Assembly (NCBI RefSeq): GCF_027497195.1
Contig: NZ_CP114905.1
Span: forward strand, 1,550,001-1,614,000
Direction: 5' to 3'
Source: Streptomyces sp. WMMC500
Lineage (GTDB): Bacteria > Actinomycetota > Actinomycetes > Streptomycetales > Streptomycetaceae
Length of the DNA stretch: 64,000 bases
Positions 51,616 through 59,548 of this stretch are shown here, piece after piece. The notes beneath the pieces were generated by a model. The model searched no databases. It was not told the origin of the DNA and saw only the letters and a list, made by a program, of their open reading frames with translations. Within the stretch, counting starts at the first letter, position 1; each line of letters opens with the position of its first letter. A program made the translations under genes and the position numbers.

Positions 51616-52374
51616 ATGACCGACGAGACGACCGGGCACCACTCCCCCGGCCCCGCACGCGCCGCCGTCGCCGGCCGCTTCCGCGGCCTGCTCGACGACC
51701 TCGACCGGACCTCCGGGACGGCGGTCGCGGACGCCGCCACGCTGATCCTGGACGCCGTCGCCGCGGGCGGCCTGGTGTACGCGGCCGGGGCGGGCCACTC
51801 GCTGGCGATGGTCTGCGAGACGATCTACCGGGCGGGCGGCCTGGCCTGCGTACGACCCGTGTGGGCCCCCGAGATCCTGCCGCTGAACGGGGCCACGGCC
51901 AGCACCGCGGCCGAGCGGCGGCCGGGCTCGGGGCTGGCGATGGTGGAGCAGGTGAAGCCGGGCCCCCGGGACGTGGTGGTGGTCTTCTCCACCAGCGGCC
52001 GCAACCCGTACCCGGTGGAGATCGCGCAGGAGTGCATGGCGCGCGGGGTGCCGGTGGTCGCGGTGACGTCGATGCCGGCGTCCGCGAGCGCGACGGCCAG
52101 GTCCAGCACCCGGCTGGCGGACCACGCCACGGTGGTGCTGGACACGCGCGTACCGCCGGGCGACGTGGTGCACCCGCCGGAGTCGCCGCACACGGCGGCG
52201 GTGTCGACGGTGCTGGGGGCGTACGTCTGGGCGCTGCTGCTGGCGGAGCTGGACGAGCAGGCCGCGGCGCGGGGGGTGTCGCTGCCGCGCTGGGTGAGCG
52301 CCAACGTCCCGGGCGGGGACGAGGCCAACCGGCTCAACTTCACGCGCTACGGGGGCCGGATCCCCGAGCTGTGA
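51616..52374 (+). CDS. SIS-domain sugar-phosphate binding protein (UPF0309-like)
   Basis: A 252-aa SIS-fold protein. The phosphosugar-binding segments GGLVYAAGAGHSLAMVCETI and VVVVFSTSGRNPYPVEIAQEC are visible, followed by VPVVAVTSMPASAS. Proteins like this are isomerases or regulators of N-acetylhexosamine phosphates; the exact substrate is unknown. The start M at 51616 has only a weak ribosome binding site, and 51562 is an open alternative. It is not obviously part of purine catabolism. It converges with the deaminase gene across a terminator. Confidence 0.85.
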   Translation: MTDETTGHHSPGPARAAVAGRFRGLLDDLDRTSGTAVADAATLILDAVAAGGLVYAAGAGHSLAMVCETIYRAGGLACVRPVWAPEILPLNGATASTAAERRPGSGLAMVEQVKPGPRDVVVVFSTSGRNPYPVEIAQECMARGVPVVAVTSMPASASATARSSTRLADHATVVLDTRVPPGDVVHPPESPHTAAVSTVLGAYVWALLLAELDEQAAARGVSLPRWVSANVPGGDEANRLNFTRYGGRIPEL

Positions 52375-52383
52375 GCCCCCGGA

Positions 52384-52411
52384 CCCGGCCGGGGCCGTCC
52401 CCCCGGCCGGG
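52384..52411. terminator. Bidirectional terminator between SIS and deaminase genes
   Basis: CCCGGCCGGGG - CCGTCC - CCCCGGCCGGG, a perfect 11-pair stem with flanking GGA/TCC bases, ten bases after the SIS stop. Confidence 0.8.
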
Positions 52412-52452
52412 TGTCCTGTGTCCCCCGCCCAGTCCCCCGCCCCGTCCCCTGC

Positions 52453-53829
52453 TCAGTCTCCCGCCGCCAGCCGCGCCAGCCTTCTCGCCTGCTTTCTCGT
52501 CGCCCCCGCCACCGCCTCCTCGTCGACCGTGACCAGCCGGCCCTCCTCCACCACCGGCTCGCCGTCGACCAGCGACAGCGTCACCGGCGCCGGCGCCCCC
52601 AGGACCAGCGCCGCCACCGGGTCCGCGACCGACGCGTGGGCCAGGCCGTCGAGTCTCCACAGCACCAGGTCCGCCAGCTTGCCCGGCTCCAGCGAGCCGA
52701 TCGCGTCCGCGCGGCCGAGGACCTGGGCGCCGCCGTACGTGCCGAGGCGCAGCGCGGTGCGGGCCGTCAGCGCCTTCTCGCGGTGCGCGCCGAGCCTGTT
52801 GATCAGCAGCGCGTTGCGCAGCTCGGTGTGCAGCTCGCCGGACTCGTTCGACGCGCTGCCGTCCACGCCGAGGCCGACGGGGACGCCCGCCGCCAGCATG
52901 TCGGGGACGCGGGCGATGCCCGCGCCCAGGCGGGCGTTGGACGACGGGCAGTGGGCGACGCCCGTGCCCGTGCGGGCGAAGGCGGCGATGTCGGAGTCGG
53001 TCATGTGCACGCAGTGGGCCATCCACACGTCGTCGCCGAGCCAGCCCGTGGACTCGAAGTAGCGCGTCGGCCCCATGCCGAACCGCTCGTGGCAGAACTT
53101 CTCCTCCTCCACCGTCTCGCTGCCGTGCGTGTGCAGCCGTACGCCCTTGCGGCGGGCCAGCTCCGCGCCCTGGCGCAGCAGTTCCGTGGAGATGGAGAAC
53201 GGCGAGCAGGGCGCCGCCGCGACCTGCACCATCGCGTCGTACGACGGGTCGTGGTGGGCGTCGACGACCGCCTCCGTGCCCGCCAGCGCGCCCTCCAGCG
53301 TCTCCACCGCGAAGTCCGGCGGCAGGCCGCCGTCCTTCTCGCCCAGGTCCATCGAGCCGCGGGCGAGGGTGAAGCGGACGCCCGTCTCGCGGGCGGCGCG
53401 GATGATCGCGCCGGACAGGTCGCCGGCGCCGCGCGGGTACACGTAGTGGTGGTCCGTCGCGGTGGTCACGCCGCCGCGCGCGAGCATCGCCAGCGAGCCC
53501 TGCGCCGCGGCGTGGCACATGGGCTCGTCGATGCGCGCCCAGGTCGGGTAGAGGGCGACGAGCCAGTCGAAGAGATTGGCGTCCTGGGCGAGGCCGCGGG
53601 TGAGCCACTGGTAGAAGTGGTGGTGGGTGTTGACGAGTCCGGGCGTGGCCAGATGGCCGGTGGCGTCGATCCGGCGCGCCACGCCGGCGAGTCCGGCGGG
53701 CGCCGGGCCCGCGCCCACCGACTCGATCCGGTTGTCCGCGACGACGACGTGCCCGGAGGCGTACTCCGTGCCCGCGGCGTCCACGGTGGCGATCGCACAG
53801 TTCTCGACGACGGTGCGCCGTGCTGCCAT
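52453..53829 (-). CDS. 8-oxoguanine deaminase-like amidohydrolase
   Basis: A 458-aa zinc deaminase of the AtzB/TrzA/8-oxoguanine deaminase family. Metal ligands are in LVNTHHHFYQWLTRGL, VRLHTHGSE, VWMAHCVHMTDSD and GLGVDGSASNESG. It would convert 8-oxoguanine to urate, feeding the uricase encoded 41 bases upstream in the same direction. GAGGAA precedes the ATG at 53829. Last gene of the urate operon. Confidence 0.88.
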   Translation of the reverse strand: MAARRTVVENCAIATVDAAGTEYASGHVVVADNRIESVGAGPAPAGLAGVARRIDATGHLATPGLVNTHHHFYQWLTRGLAQDANLFDWLVALYPTWARIDEPMCHAAAQGSLAMLARGGVTTATDHHYVYPRGAGDLSGAIIRAARETGVRFTLARGSMDLGEKDGGLPPDFAVETLEGALAGTEAVVDAHHDPSYDAMVQVAAAPCSPFSISTELLRQGAELARRKGVRLHTHGSETVEEEKFCHERFGMGPTRYFESTGWLGDDVWMAHCVHMTDSDIAAFARTGTGVAHCPSSNARLGAGIARVPDMLAAGVPVGLGVDGSASNESGELHTELRNALLINRLGAHREKALTARTALRLGTYGGAQVLGRADAIGSLEPGKLADLVLWRLDGLAHASVADPVAALVLGAPAPVTLSLVDGEPVVEEGRLVTVDEEAVAGATRKQARRLARLAAGD

Positions 53830-53870
53830 GGGTTCCTCGGCTTCCTGGACCGTCCGGCGGGGGCCGGCGG

Positions 53871-54833
53871 TCAGAGGTTGGTCATGTCGTCGGGGATCCG
53901 GGCGTCCGCGCCGTCGCGCAGGACGGTCGCCTCGATCAGGCCGTAGGGGCGGTCGGCGGCGAAGTAGACGGCGCCGTCGGCGGCGTCGTTCGTCAGCCCG
54001 AAGGGCGCCAGGTCGACGCGGAAGTGGTGCTTGTTGGGCAGGGAGAAGCGGATCTCCTCGATCTCCGGGCGGTGTTCCACGACCCGCGCGCCCATGGCGT
54101 ACAGGCTCTGCTGCAGGGAGAGCGAGTAGGTGTCGGCGAAGGCGGTCTGGATGTGCCGCGCGGTCTGCTCGTACGACTCGTCCCAGGCGGGCCGCGAGCC
54201 GGCGGCGCCGGTCCAGCCGTGCCGCCACCAGGCGGAGACCTCGGTGGCGAGGATGCGGTCGCCGTCCTCCCGGAGCGTCGTGTACGCGTCCCGGGCGTAG
54301 CCCCGGAACTCCGAGGCGGTGGTGTTCATGACGACCATGTCCTTGAGCCCGCTCATCACCTCGAAGCGCTCGCCGTCCCAGGTGACCTGGGCGACGCGGG
54401 TCTCCCGGCCGCGGCGTACGAAGGAGTGCCGGGCGCCGGCGCGGACCCGCGCGTCGATCCGGTCCCAGGCGTACTCCTCGACGCGGACGCGGGCGCGGTG
54501 GATCGGCTCCTGGGTGTCGGTGAAGTGCCGGGCGAGGTGGGCGGCGAACGCCTCGGGGGACTCGACGCCGTACCGCTTCGCGAAGGCGAACACGGTGTTC
54601 TTGGTGGTGTCGGTGGGGAGCACGTGGGTGTTGGTGCCCGAGTAGTGGACCTCGTCCATGTCGCCGGCGAGGGCGACGGAGACGTTGAGGTCGCGGACGT
54701 GGTGCGTGCCGCCGTCGCGGGTGACCTTGACGACGCGGGTCTCGGCCTTGCCGTACTGGTTGCGGCCGAGCACGGCCACGGGCGCGGTGCGGGCGGCCAC
54801 AGCGGTGCGGGCGGGCTGGGGGCGGTCTGCCAT
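53871..54833 (-). CDS. Factor-independent urate hydroxylase (uricase)
   Basis: A 320-aa cofactor-free uricase oxidising urate to 5-hydroxyisourate. It has the tandem T-fold segments VLGRNQYGKAETRVVKVTRD, SGTNTHVLPTDTTKNTVFAF (charge relay Lys/Thr), FEVMSGLKDMVVMNTTASEF and SLPNKHHFRVDLAPFG. The N-terminus carries a 20-residue extension rich in Ala/Arg. The three-base gap after hydroxyisourate hydrolase indicates one operon. The reaction yields hydrogen peroxide. Confidence 0.95.
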   Translation of the reverse strand: MADRPQPARTAVAARTAPVAVLGRNQYGKAETRVVKVTRDGGTHHVRDLNVSVALAGDMDEVHYSGTNTHVLPTDTTKNTVFAFAKRYGVESPEAFAAHLARHFTDTQEPIHRARVRVEEYAWDRIDARVRAGARHSFVRRGRETRVAQVTWDGERFEVMSGLKDMVVMNTTASEFRGYARDAYTTLREDGDRILATEVSAWWRHGWTGAAGSRPAWDESYEQTARHIQTAFADTYSLSLQQSLYAMGARVVEHRPEIEEIRFSLPNKHHFRVDLAPFGLTNDAADGAVYFAADRPYGLIEATVLRDGADARIPDDMTNL

Positions 54834-54836
54834 CTG

Positions 54837-55244
54837 CTAGCTCCCTCGGTATACGGAGTAGCCGAACGGGGTGAGCAGCAGCGGCACGTGGTGGTGCTCG
54901 CCGGAGTCGACGGCGAAGACGACCGTCACCTCCGGGAAGAAAGCGCCGCCGTTCGCGCGCGCGGGGGCGTCCTGCCGGTCCTCGGCTCCTGGTTCGCTGA
55001 GGTACGGGCCGGTGGCGAAGACCAGCCGTACGTGGGTGGTGCCCGCCGGCAGCGCCGGGAGGTCCCGGACGCGGCCGTCGGCGTCGGTGGCGGAGGCGGC
55101 GTGGGCGGTCCAGCCGCCGGCGTCCCCGCCGGTTCCGGCCGTTCCGCCGGCGCTGACCGACAGTTCGACGCGGACCCCGGCCGCGGGGCGGCCGAGGCTG
55201 GTGTCGAGGATGTGCGTGGAGACGGACGCGGCGCCGACGCTCAT
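54837..55244 (-). CDS. 5-hydroxyisourate hydrolase
   Basis: A 135-aa transthyretin-like hydrolase converting 5-hydroxyisourate to OHCU. It has VSTHILDTSLGRPAAGVRVEL, FFPEVTVVF and the diagnostic C-terminal tetrapeptide YRGS. AGAAGGAG lies before the ATG. Middle of the urate operon, two bases from the decarboxylase stop. Confidence 0.95.
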   Translation of the reverse strand: MSVGAASVSTHILDTSLGRPAAGVRVELSVSAGGTAGTGGDAGGWTAHAASATDADGRVRDLPALPAGTTHVRLVFATGPYLSEPGAEDRQDAPARANGGAFFPEVTVVFAVDSGEHHHVPLLLTPFGYSVYRGS

Positions 55245-55246
55245 GG

Positions 55247-55759
55247 TCAGGCTCCTTCTGCTTCGACGAGGCGGGTCAGCCGGATACGGTTGATCTTGCC
55301 CAGCTCGCCGCGGGCGATCTCCCGTTCCCGCTCCGGCGCGTTGCCGAGACGCGCGCGCAGTGCGTCGCGCATCCGCTCGGCGGACAGGCCCGTCGCGCAG
55401 ATGAGGAAGACGTGCCCGAACCGCTCCTGGTACGCGAGGTTCAGCTCCCGCAGCTCCGCCCGCAGCTCCGCCGGCGCCCCCGCCATGCCGCGCTGCTCGC
55501 GCGCCGCGGCGGGATCGCCCGGCGCCGGCCGGCCGATGGGCGGGTGCCCGGCCATCGCCTCGGCCAGTCCCGCGTCGTCGAGCGCGGCGAGGGCGGCTGC
55601 GGCCGCGGCGTACAGGTCGGCGGGGGCGGCGTAGGGCCGGCCGGCGGCGACGGCCGCGGCCCAGGCGCGGGCCGCGCACACCTCGTGCAGCAGTGCGGCG
55701 ACGGCCTGCTCACCGGCTGAGTTGAGCCGGGCGAGGCCCGGCGGAACGCGCGAAGTCAC
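55247..55759 (-). CDS. uraD: OHCU decarboxylase
   Basis: A 170-aa enzyme converting 2-oxo-4-hydroxy-4-carboxy-5-ureidoimidazoline to (S)-allantoin. It has the catalytic AGHPPIG, and LAYQERFGHVFLICATGLSAERM near the C-terminus. The GTG start at 55759 lacks an evident ribosome binding site, so the precise N-terminus is uncertain. First gene of the urate operon; an AllR-type palindrome is 31 bases upstream. Confidence 0.93.
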   Translation of the reverse strand: MTSRVPPGLARLNSAGEQAVAALLHEVCAARAWAAAVAAGRPYAAPADLYAAAAAALAALDDAGLAEAMAGHPPIGRPAPGDPAAAREQRGMAGAPAELRAELRELNLAYQERFGHVFLICATGLSAERMRDALRARLGNAPEREREIARGELGKINRIRLTRLVEAEGA

Positions 55760-55789
55760 AGCCGCAAGCTATGAGCCCCGGCGCATGGC

Positions 55790-55806
55790 GTCAACAGTTT
55801 GTTGAA
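55790..55806. promoter_or_regulatory. Operator GTCAAC-N5-GTTGAA before uraD-uricase operon
   Basis: Reads GTCAACAGTTTGTTGAA, inner 5-base arms perfect, between the small HTH gene and uraD. It is the third copy of the allantoin operator and suggests an internal promoter for the urate operon. Confidence 0.72.
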
Positions 55807-55814
55807 TTTTCGGG

Positions 55815-56204
55815 TCAGCCGTCCGCCGCCGGCGGGCCCTGCCGGGCTTCCCTGTTCAGGTAGTTGTAGATGGTGAACCTGCTGACGCCCAGCGCGCCGG
55901 CCACCGTCTCCACCCCGTGCCGCACGGAGAACGCGCCGCGGGTCTCCAGGACCCGTACGACCTGCTGCTTCGTCCTGCGGTCGAGCTGCGCGAGCGGCAC
56001 GCCGTGCCGGCGCTCCAGCTCCGCGAGCATGTGGTCCAGCGAGTCCGCCAGATGCGGCAGCCGCACCGCCACCAGCTCGCGGCCCTCCCAGGACAGCACG
56101 ACGTCGTCGCCCTCCGCCGCCTCCGGCGGAACCAGCTCCCCGCCCATCGCGGCCACCAGCGGCGTGACCGCGGCGACGAACGGGTGGTCCGCGGGCACCG
56201 TCAT
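55815..56204 (-). CDS. Small HTH protein (YheO/DauR-type C-terminal HTH)
   Basis: A 129-aa protein. Its C-terminal 50 residues form a helix-turn-helix of the YheO-like type (RRTKQQVVRVLETRGAFSVR, then VAGALGVSRFTIYNYLNR). The N-terminal ~75 residues are too short for a full YheO PAS-like domain. Ligand and targets are unknown. Its start overlaps the upstream thiamine-binding-like gene by four bases, and GGGAAGGA precedes the ATG. It is located just before the urate operon. Confidence 0.82.
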   Translation of the reverse strand: MTVPADHPFVAAVTPLVAAMGGELVPPEAAEGDDVVLSWEGRELVAVRLPHLADSLDHMLAELERRHGVPLAQLDRRTKQQVVRVLETRGAFSVRHGVETVAGALGVSRFTIYNYLNREARQGPPAADG

Positions 56205-56473
56205 GCGCTGTCCTTCCCCGGCCCCTCCGGCGCCTGGCCGACGACGCTCACCTGCAGCGAGATGCGGGTGGCCCCGGACGCCAGCGATCTGCGCAGCAGC
56301 TCGTCCACCGCGTCGAGCACGACCTCCGCGCCGCCCTCCGCGCTGGTGCCGAACGGGCCGACGTCCACGGCGTCGAGCCCCGCCGACTCCACCAGATCCC
56401 GGGCCGCCACCGCGTGCGGCGGGGGCTCCTCCAGGTCGAACGGCTCGGTCGTGAACTCCACCCTGAGTCGCAT
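56201..56473 (-). CDS. Thiamine-binding/MTH1187-family small protein
   Basis: A 90-aa ferredoxin-fold-like protein. It opens MRLRVEFTTEPFDLEEPP and contains VDVGPFGTSAEGGAEVVLDA and TRISLQVSVVGQ. It resembles the MTH1187/YkoF-type family proposed to bind thiamine or hydroxymethylpyrimidine. The assignment is from memory. It overlaps the HTH gene (ATGA), so the pair is co-expressed; how it relates to urate degradation is unknown. Confidence 0.75.
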   Translation of the reverse strand: MRLRVEFTTEPFDLEEPPPHAVAARDLVESAGLDAVDVGPFGTSAEGGAEVVLDAVDELLRRSLASGATRISLQVSVVGQAPEGPGKDSA

Positions 56474-56594
56474 CCGAGCAGCATACGTGCCCGGTCACAG
56501 GGCCGGGGCCGGCCGGGCGGCGCCGGGGCCCCGCTCCCAGGTGCCCGGGACAGCGGGTTGCCTAGCGTAGCCGCGTGATTCCGGGAGGTAACCC

Positions 56595-57716
56595 ATGACA
56601 AGGACCCCGCGGGTGGCTGTCGCCGGCGCCGGGCTCGGCGGGCTCGCCGCCGCGGCGGCGCTCGTCCGGCAGGGCCTGGAGGTCGCCGTGTACGAACAGC
56701 GGCCCCGGCTGCCGGAGGACGAGACGGCGCTGCACCTGGCGCCCAACGGCAGCCGCATCCTCCAGCGCTGGGGCCTGGGCGCGGAGTTGCTCGAACTCGC
56801 CGTGCAGCCGGTCGCGCTGGAGTTCCGCGAGTGGAGCGACGGCACGCTGACCTGGCGGCAGCCGCTCGGCAGAATGGGCCCGGGCGCCTTCGCGGCCCCG
56901 TACTGCACGCTGCTCACGGACGAGTTGTACGACCTGCTCCTCGCCCGGCTGCCGCAGGAGCGCATCCGGCTCGGCCGCCGGCTGTCCGGCTTCACGGGCC
57001 GGGCGGACGGCGTGGAGCTGGAGTTCGCGGACGGGGGCACCGCGACGGCCGACGTGCTGGTGGGCGCCGACGGCGTGCGCTCGCTGGTGCGCTCCCGGCT
57101 GATCGGCACGCCCCGGCGCGTCTACCACGGCACCACCGCCTACAGCGGTGCGGTGCAGGCGGACGAGGTGCCGGAGCTGGCCCGCGACCGGGTCACCGTG
57201 TGGCTCGGCCCGGAGTCCCGGATGGTGGGCGCGCCGGTGGCCCAGGGCGAGCAGTTCGGCTTCGTCGCCGTGGCGCCGTCCCGGAGCCGTACGGCCCGGC
57301 AGCGCCCGGCGAGCGGCCGGCCCACCGCTCTGGCGGCCGACTTCGGCGGCTGGGCGCCGGACGTCAAGGCGATCGCGGCCGCGGCGGGCGGCGTACAGTC
57401 CTGGACGCCGTACGACCACGCCCCGCTCAAGCGATGGGGCAGCGGGCGGGTCACGCTCCTCGGCGACGCCGCCCACCCGATGCTCCCGTACCACGGACAG
57501 GGCGTCAGCCAGTGCCTGGAGGACGCCGTGGCCCTCGCGCACCACCTGGCCAGGGCCCCCGACCCGACGCTGGCGCTGCGCCGGTACGAGGCGCTGCGGC
57601 TGCCGCACACCGCCCGGGTGCAGCTCGGCTCGCGCGCCAACGCCTTCCGGCCGGCCGCCGCACCGGACATCACCTGGGCGCAGGTCTACGACATCGGGGA
57701 ACACCTGCCGGGCTGA
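56595..57716 (+). CDS. FAD-dependent monooxygenase (salicylate hydroxylase/HpxO-like)
   Basis: A 373-aa group A flavin hydroxylase. FAD motifs are VAVAGAGLGGLAAAAALVRQG, the DG motif VLVGADGVRSLVR and the GD motif VTLLGDAAHPMLPYHGQGVS. It is typical of aromatic hydroxylases and also of FAD-dependent urate hydroxylase HpxO. Divergent from the urate genes; since a cofactor-free uricase is present, this may act on another purine or an aromatic acid. GGAGG lies before the ATG at 56595. Substrate undecided. Confidence 0.85.
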   Translation: MTRTPRVAVAGAGLGGLAAAAALVRQGLEVAVYEQRPRLPEDETALHLAPNGSRILQRWGLGAELLELAVQPVALEFREWSDGTLTWRQPLGRMGPGAFAAPYCTLLTDELYDLLLARLPQERIRLGRRLSGFTGRADGVELEFADGGTATADVLVGADGVRSLVRSRLIGTPRRVYHGTTAYSGAVQADEVPELARDRVTVWLGPESRMVGAPVAQGEQFGFVAVAPSRSRTARQRPASGRPTALAADFGGWAPDVKAIAAAAGGVQSWTPYDHAPLKRWGSGRVTLLGDAAHPMLPYHGQGVSQCLEDAVALAHHLARAPDPTLALRRYEALRLPHTARVQLGSRANAFRPAAAPDITWAQVYDIGEHLPG

Positions 57717-57969
57717 CCCCGGCGGCTGCCGCACGTCGCGCACACAGCCGCAGGCGTGCAACGACTCCGGCGCCCCGTCGTGGGGGCGGGGCGCCGGGAC
57801 GGACGGTCCGGAGGTCGGCACCGGGCCACGGCCGCGAGCGGCCGGCGGGCGGCGGACACGGCGAGCGGTGCGACGGGCCTCGCATCGGCTCCCCGCCCGC
57901 CCCCGGCCTCCGCGCGGGCCCGCACGCCGTCCGAGACGGCGCGAGCCCCGCGGAACTCGCGGGCGGTAC

Positions 57970-58005
57970 GCCCCTTCCCCCGTTTCGCGTGGCGGGGGAA
58001 GGGGC
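57970..58005. terminator. Long hairpin downstream of the flavin monooxygenase gene
   Basis: GCCCCTTCCCCC - 12-base loop - GGGGGAAGGGGC, a perfect 12-pair stem about 250 bases after the monooxygenase stop and 95 bases before the response regulator ATG. It probably insulates the two genes. Confidence 0.7.
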
Positions 58006-58032
58006 CCACCTCTGGCCGGAGTTGCACCCCCC

Positions 58033-58067
58033 GTGACGAAGTGGTGACGCACCGCCGGTATCGTCAC
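58033..58067. promoter_or_regulatory. GTGACG repeats upstream of response regulator
   Basis: GTGACG at 58033 and 58044 (direct, 11-base period) and its complement CGTCAC at 58062. The set ends about 33 bases before the response regulator ATG. One-helical-turn spacing suits an autoregulatory NarL-type site. Confidence 0.4.
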
Positions 58068-58099
58068 GCCCGGAGGGGCCGGGGACGGGGCGTGTACAC

Positions 58100-58768
58100 A
58101 TGTCGATCCGAGTCGTGGTCGCCGACGACCAGGCGCTGCTGCGCGGAAGTTTCCGGGTGCTGGTCGAGACGGCGCCCGGCCTCAGCGTGGTGGGCGAGGC
58201 GGCGACGGGCGCGGAGGCGGTCGGGCTGGCGGCGGCGGAACTGCCGGACGTGGTGCTGATGGACGTACGGATGCCGGAGGTCGACGGCATCGAGGCGACG
58301 CGGCAGATCTGCGGCTCCCCCGCGACGGCCGGGGTGCGGGTGGTGATCCTGACGATGTTCGACCTCGACGAGTACGTCTACGGGGCGCTGCGCGCGGGCG
58401 CGAGCGGCTTCCTGCTCAAGGACACCCCGCCGGCGGAGCTGCTGCGCGCGATCCGCGTCGTCGCCCGCGGGCAGGCGCTGCTGGCGCCGTCGGTGACGCA
58501 GCGCCTGATCCGCCACTTCAGCCGGCTGCCGGAGCCGCTGCCCGACCTGCCGGAAGATCTGACGCGGGTGACGGTGCGGGAGCAGGAGGTGCTGGTGCTG
58601 GTGGCCCGCGGCCTGGCGAACGGGGAGATCGCGGACCGGCTGGGGCTGAGCCTGCCGACGGTGAAGTCGCACGTGAGCCATCTGCTGACGAAGCTGGACG
58701 CCCGGGACCGCATCCAACTGGTCATCACCGCGTACGAAACCGGCCTGGTGACCCCCTCCCGCCGCTGA
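58100..58768 (+). CDS. NarL/FixJ-family response regulator
   Basis: A 222-aa two-component regulator. The receiver has VVVADDQALLRGSFRVL, phospho-acceptor in DVVLMDVRMPEVDG, VVILTMFDLDEYVY and FLLKDTPPAELL. The LuxR HTH has VTVREQEVLVLVARGLANGE and LSLPTVKSHVSHLLTKLDARDR. All canonical residues are present. It diverges from a three-gene set of kinases and a second regulator. The kinase encoded at 60609-61871 is a plausible partner, but the locus does not fix the pairing. Confidence 0.93.
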   Translation: MSIRVVVADDQALLRGSFRVLVETAPGLSVVGEAATGAEAVGLAAAELPDVVLMDVRMPEVDGIEATRQICGSPATAGVRVVILTMFDLDEYVYGALRAGASGFLLKDTPPAELLRAIRVVARGQALLAPSVTQRLIRHFSRLPEPLPDLPEDLTRVTVREQEVLVLVARGLANGEIADRLGLSLPTVKSHVSHLLTKLDARDRIQLVITAYETGLVTPSRR

Positions 58769-58792
58769 CGCGCCGGGAGCTCACCCGGGCCG

Positions 58793-58947
58793 CACGATCA
58801 CTCCCCCAGCCCCGCCTCCCGCGCCCGCACCATCGCCGCGATCGGTCCTGCACACCCGCAAACCTCTCCCGCCCCCACCACACGATCACTCCCCCAGCCC
58901 CGCCTCCCGTGCCCGCAACATCGCGGCGATCCGGTCCTGCACACCCA
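58793..58947. repeat. Duplicated 3' end of the second response regulator gene
   Basis: Sequence 58881-58947, the end of the response regulator gene and its stop, is repeated upstream of it at 58793-58859 (88-base offset) with a few substitutions and small indels. The extra copy is non-coding remnant between the two convergent regulator genes. Confidence 0.7.
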
Positions 58948-59548
58948 GCTTCGCGAAGATGTTCGAGATGTGGTTGCGCACCGTCTTCTCCGACAACACC
59001 AGCTCCCGCGCGATCCGCCGGTTGTTGTAGCTGCGCGCGATCAGGTCCAGCACCTCCCGCTCCCGCTGCGTCAACTGCGGGAACGCCCGCCCCGCCGGCA
59101 CCGTGTGCAGCGCCGAGAAGTACCGGCTCAGCCGCTCCGCCACCGCCGGGCTGAAGACCGCGCCGCCCGCCGCCACACACCGCACCGCGCCCAGCAGCTC
59201 GGCCCGGGACGCGCCCTTGTCCAGGTAGCCGTACGCGCCCGCGCGCAGCGCCGCGACCACCGCGTCGTCCTCCACCGACGCCGACATCACCAGCACCCGC
59301 GGCGACGGCCCGCCGCGGCGCGCGGAGTTGAGCTGCCGCGTCGCCTCCACCCCCGAACAGCCCGGCAGATGGAGGTCCATCAGCACCACGTCAACCCGCG
59401 AGTCCGGCTCCGCCAGCGCCGTCAGCGCGTCCTCGCCCGCCCCCGACTCGCCCGCGATCTCCAGGTCCGGCACGTTCTCCAGCGCCACCCGCACCCCGTC
59501 CCGGAACACCGGGTGGTCGTCGACGACGTACACCCGCACCGCGCTCAT
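58886..59548 (-). CDS. NarL-family response regulator (second)
   Basis: A 220-aa regulator with VRVYVVDDHPVFRDGVRVAL, phospho-Asp in DVVLMDLHLPGCSG, YLDKGASRAELLGAVR, and the LuxR HTH LTQREREVLDLIARSYNN to SEKTVRNHISNIFAKLGVQDR. It overlaps the histidine kinase stop by four bases, so they are a cognate pair. Its 3' end is duplicated just downstream. Confidence 0.93.
   Translation of the reverse strand: MSAVRVYVVDDHPVFRDGVRVALENVPDLEIAGESGAGEDALTALAEPDSRVDVVLMDLHLPGCSGVEATRQLNSARRGGPSPRVLVMSASVEDDAVVAALRAGAYGYLDKGASRAELLGAVRCVAAGGAVFSPAVAERLSRYFSALHTVPAGRAFPQLTQREREVLDLIARSYNNRRIARELVLSEKTVRNHISNIFAKLGVQDRIAAMLRAREAGLGE

Larger units (their letters stand above)
57717..58099. other. 383-base gap with hairpin and response-regulator promoter
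   Basis: There is no supportable gene. It contains the strong hairpin at 57970-58005 and, closer to the response regulator, a cluster of GTGACG/CGTCAC elements (58033-58067). The open frames across it are antisense to GC-rich non-coding DNA. Confidence 0.6.
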
